Shown here piece by piece: positions 7,227 through 15,237 of a DNA stretch of 18,322 nt. The notes under the pieces were generated by a model. That model made no database searches. It saw nothing but the letters and a program-made list of their open reading frames with translations, and was not told the origin of the DNA. The position numbers and the translations under genes are program-made. Within the stretch, counting starts at the first letter, position 1, and every line of letters starts with the position of its first letter. The stretch is from Candidatus Thorarchaeota archaeon (GTDB lineage Archaea > Asgardarchaeota > Thorarchaeia > Thorarchaeales > Thorarchaeaceae): NCBI GenBank assembly GCA_011365025.1, contig RDOF01000048.1:1-18322 (forward strand), in the 5' to 3' direction.

Positions 7227-8291
7227 ATGGACCCAAGAATAAACGAACATGCAAGAATTCTGGTGGAGTATAGTACTGAAATCAAGAGAGGGGATATGGT
7301 AGTCATACAAGCGAGTCCATATTCACATGAGTTGGCTATTGCAGTGGCAAAGCACGTTGGAAAAGCGGGAGGTCGGTCCGTGGTTCTTATGAACAGCGAG
7401 GAGATTCTGAGGGCTTTCTTTGACAGTGCTGACGACGAAACACTGCAGTTGGCCCCAAAACATTACAAGGCCCTTGCTGAAGCTGCGGATGTCTTCATTG
7501 GTCTAAACGCATATGGAAACATGAAGACCATGACTAACGTGGACCCAAAAAAGCTAATGTTCAATGCCAGCGCTAATAAGGAAATCAGCGATGTGATAAC
7601 GAAGAAAAGATGGGTGGGAACTTTGCACCCGTGTGCAGCCCTTGCCCAGCAAGGGAATATGAGCAACGAGGAATATCGCGATTTCGTTTATGGTGCAATG
7701 CTAATCGACTGGAAAGAAGAGAGCAAGAATCTCAATCTGATGAAAGAGCATCTTGAGGCTCACAAAGATATTAGATTCATCGGACCTGAAACGGATCTTT
7801 ACGCATCAACCGAGGGACGCATTTGGATTGCGGCTGATGGAAAGCACAATATGCCAGATGGTGAGGTCTTCACAGCTCCGGTGGAAGATACTGTGGAAGG
7901 CAAAATCTACTTCGACGTTCCCTTTATGCAGATGGGAAAGGTTGGTGAAGGAGTGCGACTGACCTTTGAGAAGGGAGAGGTTGTTGATTTCTCTGCTGAA
8001 AAAGGAGAAGACAGCCTGAAGGCAGCTCTTGAAGTCGACGAGGGAGCAAAGAGGCTGGGAGAAATGGCCATCGGAACAAACCGAGGAATCAGGCAATATA
8101 CATTGAATATGCTCTTCGATGAGAAGATTGGAGACACAATTCATTGCGCTTTAGGCAAGGCGTATCCGGACTGCAATGGAACAAATGAGAGCGCAATTCA
8201 TGTGGATATGATTAAGACCATGAAAGATGGAGAAGTAATCGCAGGCGACGAGGTAATCTACTCGAAAGGGAAGTACTTCTTTGAGAAATGA
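7227..8291 (+). CDS. M29-family metallo-aminopeptidase, copy 2
   Basis: A 354-residue paralogue of the gene just upstream, with the same predicted ligands (Glu213 in DGEVFTAP, Glu279, His306, His325, Asp327). By hand count the last 81 residues match copy 1 at about 70 positions, but residues 24-129 match at only about 41 of 106. An ATG at 7209 would add six residues, but ATG 7227 is preferred: it follows GGAGGAG at good spacing, begins MDPRINEHARILVE like copy 1 and gives the same length. Keeping two copies with different N-terminal domains suggests different peptide preferences or a mixed dimer; this is inference. It converges on the nitroreductase-like gene with 11 bases between. Confidence 0.92.
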   Translation: MDPRINEHARILVEYSTEIKRGDMVVIQASPYSHELAIAVAKHVGKAGGRSVVLMNSEEILRAFFDSADDETLQLAPKHYKALAEAADVFIGLNAYGNMKTMTNVDPKKLMFNASANKEISDVITKKRWVGTLHPCAALAQQGNMSNEEYRDFVYGAMLIDWKEESKNLNLMKEHLEAHKDIRFIGPETDLYASTEGRIWIAADGKHNMPDGEVFTAPVEDTVEGKIYFDVPFMQMGKVGEGVRLTFEKGEVVDFSAEKGEDSLKAALEVDEGAKRLGEMAIGTNRGIRQYTLNMLFDEKIGDTIHCALGKAYPDCNGTNESAIHVDMIKTMKDGEVIAGDEVIYSKGKYFFEK

Positions 8292-8302
8292 ACCGGCAAT
8301 TT

Positions 8303-9568
8303 CTAGAGAAGTCCTATAGGCATGATGTAAACAGGGAGAAATCCCGAGGGAGCCTGAACAAGATCAATCACTTGGTACTCGTAGAATGCTCCGATTGAAA
8401 CGGTACCCAAGGATAGCGCAGTGCATTCGAGATAAACAACCTGAGCCAACATACCCATACTAAATAGGAGCCTACGCCACTCAATGTCCGCTGACATCTG
8501 TAACTCTACCCATGAGTAGTTGAATGAAAGAACAAGGCTTGTCTGAGCATCACGAATCCAAGGTTGATCCAAGCCAGCAATTGCAAGATTATCCCGGATG
8601 TCGCCAAGCTCAACCAAAGAGAGAGTTTCATCGGACAGACTGTAGTCATAGAGTCCAGACGAGAGGCCGGTAAGGTTTCCTATTACTATCTTCATATCTA
8701 TTAGGGACTTTGAAGAAAGGGATTCTAACGCTGATAAGTTGCCCAGAATCTGATTGAGGAATTCCCCAGGAATCTCGCCTTCTTGATACTCTCTCCGAGA
8801 CCGACGCTGAAGAATAGCCTGTTCAACTGTCAAGTCCGAGGAATCATGTTGCATGTCAGGAGTAACCCCATCCCCATGGATGCCTATAGGCAAGACCAGT
8901 AGTGGCATTAGGCTGGTTCTAAGAAGAAACTGAATGCGTCCACTGTCAAAGACTGTAATTGGTCGTGTTGCCAAGCTTAACGAAGCCAACTCGAGAAGGC
9001 AGTTCTGCAGGACATGGCCGACCTCAAGATGAACATACTGTATGCCCCTTTCGCCATATCTAGAGGTTGTCCTTGAATAGTTGGCTATCACAAAAAGCAC
9101 TAAACTCACGTTCTCAATTGCTGCTCTCTCACTTCCGTCGAATGCATCTGCGATGCCAATTGTTGAGTTTGAACTCAGAGAAAGAAGGTGATGATTTGGG
9201 GGCATGTACTTATGAAGACCCAAGGGAACGCCCTCTGAGTCCTGCACATGAACGAATATCTCTAGTGGATAAGTACCGCCTGCAGACGGAGCAGCGCGAA
9301 GCCCCAAATCATTTGTGATTCCCTGCATAGACCAAAGGAGCTGTGATAGTTGTGTCATGTTTATCTTACAATTATCTAGGTCCTCTGAGATTGTGGAATA
9401 ATGCAAAGCATTCGTCAGCGAGAGATGTCCTTCTGTATCCGGATTTGGGAGCATTACCAAATCGGTGGAAGGCCAATTCTGGTATAAGACAATTGGAGCT
9501 AAGAATACGGCTATGGCAATAGTGATTAGTGCACCGGTCGCTTTCCAATTCTTCGACGCCTTAGTCAT
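8303..9568 (-). CDS. Membrane-anchored tandem SagB/nitroreductase-like protein
   Basis: A 421-residue protein. Lys-rich residues 1-11 and a hydrophobic span at about 12-30 predict an N-in anchor with the rest outside. The first half (about 48-230) has LSQLLWSMQGI, then RAAPSAGGTYPLE (91-103), the SagB/ThcOx signature, and ends PLLVLPIG. The second half (about 245-421) begins with AILQRRSRREY (251-261), the usual FMN-phosphate site, and ends PVYIMPIG. The first half lacks the Arg-Arg-Ser motif and the second lacks the PSAGG motif, so one complete site may form between them. Seven N-x-S/T sequons fit an exposed glycoprotein. SagB-type enzymes oxidise azolines in peptide natural products, but no partner biosynthesis genes are nearby, so the function is open. 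ATG 9568 is the start; the ribosome site is weak. Confidence 0.78.
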   Translation of the reverse strand: MTKASKNWKATGALITIAIAVFLAPIVLYQNWPSTDLVMLPNPDTEGHLSLTNALHYSTISEDLDNCKINMTQLSQLLWSMQGITNDLGLRAAPSAGGTYPLEIFVHVQDSEGVPLGLHKYMPPNHHLLSLSSNSTIGIADAFDGSERAAIENVSLVLFVIANYSRTTSRYGERGIQYVHLEVGHVLQNCLLELASLSLATRPITVFDSGRIQFLLRTSLMPLLVLPIGIHGDGVTPDMQHDSSDLTVEQAILQRRSRREYQEGEIPGEFLNQILGNLSALESLSSKSLIDMKIVIGNLTGLSSGLYDYSLSDETLSLVELGDIRDNLAIAGLDQPWIRDAQTSLVLSFNYSWVELQMSADIEWRRLLFSMGMLAQVVYLECTALSLGTVSIGAFYEYQVIDLVQAPSGFLPVYIMPIGLL

Positions 9569-9753
9569 CTTTCCACACTGATACAGTTCCTATCATTACA
9601 ATAGGACTCATCAGATAAAAGCAGAGAGGTGGATATTGATTTTGGAACTTTGCGAACTGCAGCGGACAGAAGTAGCGGATGGCACGGATTCCGGAGGGTA
9701 CAAATAATGCGTTCGTTGAAAATTCGTGGATACGCCTTTGGTTCTCAAGATCC

Positions 9754-9763
9754 ATTATAGTAT
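9754..9763 (+). promoter_or_regulatory. TATA-like box for a leaderless GH3 transcript
   Basis: ATTATAGTAT is centred about 23 bases before ATG 9781, the spacing expected if transcription begins at or next to that ATG. It lies inside the longer open frame from 9679, which supports the later start. The 212-base gap between the SagB-like and GH3 start codons otherwise holds a 17-codon mini-ORF at 9707-9760 with GGAGGG before it. Confidence 0.42.
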
Positions 9764-9780
9764 CCAGAGTTCATGCACTT

Positions 9781-11814
9781 ATGGAGGTACTACGCTTGAC
9801 CTCAGGAGCACACCCGAGCACAGCAGATGAGAAAGCCAGGAGCATCCTTTCTAGAATGACAGCTAAGGAGAAGTTCCAGTCATTAACAAGCCCGAGCCTA
9901 CGTCGATTCTACTCAACCAGCCCAATTAAACGCCTAGGAATTCCCTCTTTCAGAGTGACAGATGGTCCACTTGGCCTAGCATATCACTCAAATGGCTTTA
10001 CAAGATGCACTCGATTCCCCGCCACTATCTCCGTTGCAGCAACATGGAATAGAAACCTCGCCAAGGAGATGGGTATTGCTATGGCAAATGAGATACGTGC
10101 AGTCAATCGCCATATGCTTTTAGCTCCTGGAATTAATACCGCTCGTACTCCGCTAAATGGCAGAACTTTCGAATACTTCAGCGAGGACCCGTTTCTAACA
10201 AAGGAGCTGGCAATCCAATTTGTTCAGGGTGTGCAAAGTCGAGGTATTGGAGCCTGTTTGAAGCACTATGCCGCAAATAACCAAGAGATTGACAGAAGAT
10301 TGTGTAGCTCTGAAGTAGATGAACGAACGCTACACGAGATATACTTACGGGCCTTTCGAGAGGTTGTCATGGATGCGGACCCCTGGGCGGTTATGGGCTG
10401 CTATAACAAGGTTAACGGTGTCTATGGCTGCGAGAACGAATATCTCATCCGTGAAGTCTTGATGCAAAAGTGGGGCTTCAAAGGATTTGTGATGTCAGAC
10501 TGGTTTGCGACACGTCCAATTGAAACAGCCGAGGGATGCATCAATGCGGGATTATCCCTAGAGATGCCATTGCCCGCAAAATACAAACAGAAAGCTCTCG
10601 GCAAAGCAATCAGCGAAGGTAAGTTCACCGAGGAAACGCTTGACGACTTGGTCTTCCGCCTACTACGAGTAATGGCTCTTGTGGGTCTCTTCGAAGACTC
10701 GACATCAGAAAATAAAGGAGCATTGAATACACAGGAACATCAGGATCTCTCAAGAAGAATTGCAGAGGAAGGAATGGTTCTCCTCAAAAACCAGGGCCAA
10801 CTACTTCCTCTCAAGATTGAGGATCTAGAAACAGTCGCCTTGGTGGGCCCAAACCTGAAGAAGAAGTTTGGTAGAATTCTATATGGAGGGTCATCAGCAG
10901 TCTGGCCACCCTATGAAATCACACCATTGAAGGGATTGCAAGAGAAACTTGGAGGAAAGGCCAAGATTGTTTCAGAAGCTGCAACGGCAGACATTGCCAT
11001 TGTCTTCGTTGGGCTAAACCATGACAAGGGAAAGGACTCGGAAACCTATGACCGAGATGGACTTGAACTACCTGAAAAGCAAATCGAGTTGATAAAGGAA
11101 ACAGCAAAAGACAATCCAAATTCAATCGTAGTACTAATTGCGGGAAGTCCAATCGCAATGGACGATTGGATAGAACATGTTCCCGCAGTTTTGAACGCAT
11201 GGTATTCCGGAATGGAAGGAGGCCGGGCTATCGCCAAGGTGCTTTTTGGTGATGTGCAACCTTCAGGAAAACTACCAATCACCTTTCCTAAACGACTCAC
11301 AGACTCGCCAGCCCATAACACAGGAAATTCAAGAAACTATCCAGGCGATGATGAGAATAAGGTTTACTACGACGAAGGCATCTATGTTGGCTACAGATGG
11401 TTTGATGAAAAGAAGATTGAACCGCTATTCCCATTTGGTTACGGTCTGAGCTATACCTCTTTTGAATTCGGAGATGTGATACTAGACAAAGATAGGCTGT
11501 CAGAAGCAAATGATAGAGTTGCGCTCAAGGTTGAAGTGCAAAACTCTGGCGACCATCCAGGGGCGGAGGTGATCCAAGTCTATTCGCATGACATTGAGAG
11601 TTCTGTTAAGAGACCCCCTCAGGAACTAGTTGGATTTGGGAAAATATTCCTTCAGCCAGGAGAGAAAAGGGCGGCACAGATTCTTGTCTGCTCAAAGGAT
11701 TTGAGGTTCTACGATCTAAACACTCATGACTGGCAGCTGGAAGCCGGTGATTTCGAACTAAGAGCTGGAAATTCGAGCAGGAATATTTTCTCAAGGATAG
11801 AACTGTCCTGCTAG
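9781..11814 (+). CDS. Glycoside hydrolase family 3 beta-glycosidase
   Basis: A 677-residue enzyme numbered from ATG 9781. The GH3 N-terminal barrel shows VTDGPLG, RTPLNGRTFEYFSEDP, KHYAANNQE and GFVMSDWFA, whose Asp240 is the nucleophile. The alpha/beta sandwich follows, with EGMVLLKNQGQLLPL, SETYDRDGLELPEKQ (Glu421 a candidate acid/base), and GKLPITFP. A fibronectin-III-like domain with LKVEVQNSGDHPGAEVIQVY and ELVGFGKI ends the protein. There is no signal peptide, so it works inside the cell on imported oligosaccharides, probably beta-glucosides or xylosides; the sugar cannot be read from sequence. The frame is open from ATG 9679, but those 34 residues look unlike the family and lack a ribosome site. 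The MFS gene converges on it with 31 bases between stops. Confidence 0.9.
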   Translation: MEVLRLTSGAHPSTADEKARSILSRMTAKEKFQSLTSPSLRRFYSTSPIKRLGIPSFRVTDGPLGLAYHSNGFTRCTRFPATISVAATWNRNLAKEMGIAMANEIRAVNRHMLLAPGINTARTPLNGRTFEYFSEDPFLTKELAIQFVQGVQSRGIGACLKHYAANNQEIDRRLCSSEVDERTLHEIYLRAFREVVMDADPWAVMGCYNKVNGVYGCENEYLIREVLMQKWGFKGFVMSDWFATRPIETAEGCINAGLSLEMPLPAKYKQKALGKAISEGKFTEETLDDLVFRLLRVMALVGLFEDSTSENKGALNTQEHQDLSRRIAEEGMVLLKNQGQLLPLKIEDLETVALVGPNLKKKFGRILYGGSSAVWPPYEITPLKGLQEKLGGKAKIVSEAATADIAIVFVGLNHDKGKDSETYDRDGLELPEKQIELIKETAKDNPNSIVVLIAGSPIAMDDWIEHVPAVLNAWYSGMEGGRAIAKVLFGDVQPSGKLPITFPKRLTDSPAHNTGNSRNYPGDDENKVYYDEGIYVGYRWFDEKKIEPLFPFGYGLSYTSFEFGDVILDKDRLSEANDRVALKVEVQNSGDHPGAEVIQVYSHDIESSVKRPPQELVGFGKIFLQPGEKRAAQILVCSKDLRFYDLNTHDWQLEAGDFELRAGNSSRNIFSRIELSC

Positions 11815-11845
11815 ATTGCGCCGTCACATTGTTATTATTGAGTAA

Positions 11846-13324
11846 TCACTCATCAACATCAAGAGTAGTTGTTTCCATATCCAAGATTCCAAGGCTAGTT
11901 CCCTCAACTAATGTTTCTCCTTCTGTTTCCGTTATTACTGGGCGCGGTTGGTCCAAACCATAACGGATTATCAGGACACCAACAACGGACACAAGCCCGC
12001 AAAGTGCCAAGGTTAGAGGAAAACCAATCAAAGGAATCAGCCAGCCGTAGAGCCCAATCTGCGGCATGGCAAAGAGGAAGAGGATTGTTGGGGAGAGTGA
12101 ATAGATGCTGTTTCTATTCTTGTTTGGAATCACATCGAGTAGGACTCTTTGCGTAAGAATTTCTGCAAAGCCACCGAAGAACACGGTGAAGCAGAACACC
12201 AAGAAGATTAGTAGAGTAGGTAATACGTTGGCCAGTGGAATCCGAAGAATTTCGACACTTGTGAATGGGAGCATTATGCTGACGAGGTCATTCCCATTTG
12301 ACAATGGCGGGAAGAAGTACATAATGGACCCCATGGCAATGTAGAAGATGAAGCCCCCGGCCTGCAAGAGCCTGAAACGTGGAATCCACTTCTTTGGCTC
12401 AAAGCGCCGAGACCAAATGCCAGACCGTTCCTGTGCAGCGACACCCGGCAGAAATGCTATGGTACGAAAGCTGGCGACAGCAACATCAGTTATGAGATAG
12501 CTGAAATACATGGGGAAGAGAATTAGCTCGCCCCACACTGTAATCGTGCTATACGTGACACATCCGCCAACTATGATGTACTTGACATATGGTGTGTGGC
12601 GAATATATGACACGCCACCTTTCAGCAAATCCATATATCCATCAAGTGAAGGACGTCCCTCTCTCATGGCCTCAACTTCTGGAAAGTCCTTAATCAATCG
12701 AAGAACCAAGAGTGCAAAGACTGCGGCTGCGACAAACTGAAGCTGAAAGACCCATGGACGATTGAAGACCGCAGCAAGAAGGCTGCCGGGAATCAATGAT
12801 ACAGTTGCAGCGATTTGAGAGATCATTCCCATTCGCCCCCAAAAAACGCCGTACTCCTTTCGGTCTTCGTCAGCAGGATTTGCAATTTTGTAATTCGAAT
12901 CGAACCAGGCACCCCAAGCCCCGCTGATTTGCGAACTGGCAAGACCTTGAAGGGCATAGATTGCTGCGAGGTAGACAAAAGGTGTGTTGATTGTTACGAA
13001 TGAAACCATGAGGAATGACAATGCGTAGCAGAAGTTGCCTGAGGCTATGACCCAGCGCTGGCCAATCCAATCTCCTATGGCTCCTGAAGGATAGTCTAGC
13101 ATTGTTTGGACTGCCATTTGGATAACAACCAACATTCCTAGAAGCCCTAGTCCATCCATGAAATTGCCATTCCCGAGCGCCTCAGCGACGAATATAGTGT
13201 AGAAGGTCGTGCTGAGTGTGAAGGTCACATTCGCAAAAGGGAAGAGGAAGAATAGAATCTTCCCTAAGTGTAGAGCCTTGTCAGATGCATTTGGAAATCC
13301 AAGGAATGACTCAAACCTACTCAT
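11846..13324 (-). CDS. MFS transporter
   Basis: A 492-residue membrane protein with about 12 predicted hydrophobic spans. After the second span, DYPSGAIGDWIGQRWVIASG resembles MFS motif A (G-x-x-x-D-x-x-G-x-R). A central cytoplasmic loop, about residues 213-240, carries charged residues including KDFPEVEAMREGRPS. The C-terminus is a tail of about 40 hydrophilic, acidic residues. The substrate is unknown; being next to a cytoplasmic GH3 enzyme hints at sugar transport, but the genes converge and are not co-transcribed. The ATG at 13324 follows GAGGAA at good spacing, with a TATA-like box about 50 bases upstream. Confidence 0.87.
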   Translation of the reverse strand: MSRFESFLGFPNASDKALHLGKILFFLFPFANVTFTLSTTFYTIFVAEALGNGNFMDGLGLLGMLVVIQMAVQTMLDYPSGAIGDWIGQRWVIASGNFCYALSFLMVSFVTINTPFVYLAAIYALQGLASSQISGAWGAWFDSNYKIANPADEDRKEYGVFWGRMGMISQIAATVSLIPGSLLAAVFNRPWVFQLQFVAAAVFALLVLRLIKDFPEVEAMREGRPSLDGYMDLLKGGVSYIRHTPYVKYIIVGGCVTYSTITVWGELILFPMYFSYLITDVAVASFRTIAFLPGVAAQERSGIWSRRFEPKKWIPRFRLLQAGGFIFYIAMGSIMYFFPPLSNGNDLVSIMLPFTSVEILRIPLANVLPTLLIFLVFCFTVFFGGFAEILTQRVLLDVIPNKNRNSIYSLSPTILFLFAMPQIGLYGWLIPLIGFPLTLALCGLVSVVGVLIIRYGLDQPRPVITETEGETLVEGTSLGILDMETTTLDVDE

Positions 13325-13368
13325 ATTGATTCCTCAATGGGGACTAATACTGAAGCCCTCCAAAAATC

Positions 13369-13378
13369 GGTTATAACC
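13369..13378 (-). promoter_or_regulatory. TATA-like box for the MFS transporter gene
   Basis: GGTTATAACC is a perfect ten-base palindrome containing TTATAA. A start site about 26 bases downstream, near 13348, leaves a 24-base leader with the GAGGAA ribosome site. Its symmetry means it could also act as a regulator-binding site. Confidence 0.42.
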
Positions 13379-13457
13379 TGAAGGCACAATAGAGGGTCAC
13401 AATGTGGAATCTCATATTGTTACTACCCTTTTTCGGTCAGCGCAACTATCAGTGGAA

Positions 13458-14573
13458 TTATTCAGAGCTCGCCAGAGTCTTTAGAGGCAATTTGAGACGA
13501 AAAACGGCTCCTTCACCCCTATCTCCATCTTCTAGCACAATAGACCCTCCGTAGGTTTCCAATATCTGCCGCGTAAGGTAGAGACCAAGACCACCGCTAT
13601 TGGTTGTAACCCCTCTGTGGAATAGCTTCTCCCGAACACTTTCTGAAACTCCGGGGCCGTTATCGCTAACTCTAAACTCGAGCCGGTTGGGGTGATGGGA
13701 CACGGTAATTTTGACTCGGGCATGTTCACCGGCAAACTCAACCGCATTACGCAGCAGATTTACAAAGCAGGTTTCAAGAAGCCTGAACCGACCAATACGG
13801 ATATCTGCGGCAGCCGGAGGCAGCTCTACATCTATTTCCATTCCCTTGTGGATTGTACGGGCAAGCTGACCGACTCTGGATAGCATGTCATGGACTGTTT
13901 CTGCTTTGCTCTGATTTGGTATGCGCAATGCATTCAACAAGGTGGTCATCCTCTCTGTCACCGCTGCCAGAGAAGCAATTGCGGTGGCAATTCCTCCTGC
14001 CTTGGCTATGGGCCGATCTTTCAATGATTCCACCAAGCTCGTCATCACTTGAAGATCATTACCGAAATCATGTTGAACCAAGCTGGCATAGAGTTCGAGT
14101 TCGGCCCTCTGTGTTGCTTGCTCCTGCTGAATCTTGGTTTGCTCCGTGATGTCCCTCTGAACGGACAATGAGAACAAGGGGTTGCCCTCCGCATCCCTGA
14201 CAGAACTGGCACTTAGAGCTACCTTTCGTGTTTTTCCGCTCTTGGCAATCACTTCAATTTCCTCCTCCTTAAGGAAACCATCTCGCTTCCATTTGTTGAA
14301 CAATATGACCATTTTCTGATGTTCCTGTGGAGGATAGAGGGTGCTTAGAGGCTTACCTAGAAGGTCATCCTTTCTGTACTCCAACGCTTCCAGAGCCGTA
14401 GCATTGACATCCAGAATGGTTCCTTCATTTGAGATTAAGTAGAAATAGAGTGGTGCATCCTCGAAGAATTCCCGCCATTGGCCACTTCGGATCGGAGTTC
14501 CCCCATCGGACCCATGAGTCTCGCCTGCCGAATCATCGATGCGGTTGTCTTGAGGCGATTTCCTTTCACCCAT
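13458..14573 (-). CDS. Soluble PAS-domain histidine kinase
   Basis: A 371-residue kinase with no membrane span. Residues 32-150 form a PAS domain (FFEDAPLYFYLISNEGTILDVN, split by its usual loop, to RDITEQTKIQ). A helical dimerisation region follows, with His168 in LVQHDFGNDLQV as the phosphoacceptor; the H-D-x-x-N-D-L-Q form is common in archaeal kinases. The ATPase domain has an N-box (N272, N276 in NLLRNAVEFA), G1 DNGPGV (304-309) and G2 GGLGLYL (327-333). It should sense an internal signal or cofactor through PAS and pass phosphate to a response regulator, but none is encoded in the window. ATG 14573 follows CGGGGAG. Confidence 0.9.
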   Translation of the reverse strand: MGERKSPQDNRIDDSAGETHGSDGGTPIRSGQWREFFEDAPLYFYLISNEGTILDVNATALEALEYRKDDLLGKPLSTLYPPQEHQKMVILFNKWKRDGFLKEEEIEVIAKSGKTRKVALSASSVRDAEGNPLFSLSVQRDITEQTKIQQEQATQRAELELYASLVQHDFGNDLQVMTSLVESLKDRPIAKAGGIATAIASLAAVTERMTTLLNALRIPNQSKAETVHDMLSRVGQLARTIHKGMEIDVELPPAAADIRIGRFRLLETCFVNLLRNAVEFAGEHARVKITVSHHPNRLEFRVSDNGPGVSESVREKLFHRGVTTNSGGLGLYLTRQILETYGGSIVLEDGDRGEGAVFRLKLPLKTLASSE

Positions 14574-14632
14574 GACTGTCTTGCTCCCCGACTCTATTTC
14601 CTTAGGAGAGGAGTGGCGTGCATAGGCGTTGC

Positions 14633-14640
14633 GGTATAAA
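14633..14640 (-). promoter_or_regulatory. TATA-like box for the histidine kinase
   Basis: On the minus strand this reads TTTATACC. A start near 14610 would leave a leader of about 37 bases that contains the CGGGGAG ribosome site before ATG 14573. It shares the 154-base divergent region with the promoter of the secreted-protein gene. Confidence 0.4.
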
Positions 14641-14697
14641 GCACAAATTACATTTAAGTCTGTTTGTGTTTATCCCATGGTACAATTCCGAGAAAAT

Positions 14698-14704
14698 CTA
14701 TATG
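14698..14704 (+). promoter_or_regulatory. TATA-like box with upstream purine-rich element for the secreted-protein gene
   Basis: CTATATG is centred about 27 bases before GTG 14728 and is preceded by CGAGAAAA, which resembles an archaeal BRE. This spacing puts the transcript start at or near the GTG, so the message would be leaderless, or have a nine-base leader if ATG 14737 is used. Confidence 0.42.
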
Positions 14705-14727
14705 CGATTTTACAACTGTAACATGCT

Positions 14728-15237
14728 GTGATTAGGATGCAGAAACGACTACAACTACTTGTACTTGCATTCATGTTTCTCGCCGTGCTCACGGTCATGC
14801 CTTCCGAAGTGCAAGCTGGTGAGTACTACGATGCAGATGAATGCCTACGGGTGGAAATTGAATTCGCAGACTACCTTGATTACGACGCGGATGACTTCGC
14901 TGATGACATTGTCACGATATTCAGTATCGAATTGCCAAAGAATCCCTATGACGACTGGGGCGGAAAGACGGAAATCACGTGCTGGTTGACCTACCCCTCT
15001 GGCACATCTTTGGGGATTTCATTTGTAGTAAAAATTGGAGAAGGAATCAAGGTCACTATCCTGTGGTTAAACTGCGCAATTGAGAAGGGGTGGTACACCT
15101 TCCACGTATACGCCTATCCACTAGGCAAAAACGCGCCAGGTGCAGGATGGGATGATTGCTCCTTTGACCCACCGAAGGGATCCCCAGCCCCGCCCGTAAT
15201 TGAGATAGCATGGATAGAGGAATTGGGAACGAGCTGA
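14728..15237 (+). CDS. Small secreted protein, unknown family
   Basis: A 169-residue protein I do not recognise. A clear signal peptide covers about residues 5-30 (QKRLQLLV, a hydrophobic core, then SEVQA before GEYYD). The mature part is acidic, with a run of Asp and Tyr (DADECLRVEI, DYDADDFADD), then alternating strands suggesting a beta-sandwich, and a Pro-rich end. It has four cysteines (ECL, TCW, NCA, DCS), enough for two disulfides, which fits an exposed protein. The start is either GTG 14728, placed right for a leaderless transcript, or ATG 14737. Its 3' end overlaps the regulator gene by 28 bases, so the two are probably co-expressed. A calcium-binding or surface-layer-associated role is possible because of the acidic clusters, but is unproven. 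Confidence 0.7.
   Translation: MIRMQKRLQLLVLAFMFLAVLTVMPSEVQAGEYYDADECLRVEIEFADYLDYDADDFADDIVTIFSIELPKNPYDDWGGKTEITCWLTYPSGTSLGISFVVKIGEGIKVTILWLNCAIEKGWYTFHVYAYPLGKNAPGAGWDDCSFDPPKGSPAPPVIEIAWIEELGTS

Noticed and set aside
6836..7306. 156-codon minus-strand frame
   Set aside because: It is antisense to both aminopeptidase genes; a similar frame appears at 7806-8144 because the two genes are paralogous, not because it is a gene.
11839..11852. TGAGTAATCACTCA hairpin between convergent GH3 and MFS genes
   Set aside because: The stem is only five pairs, overlaps the MFS stop codon and has no T-run, so it is not convincing as a terminator.
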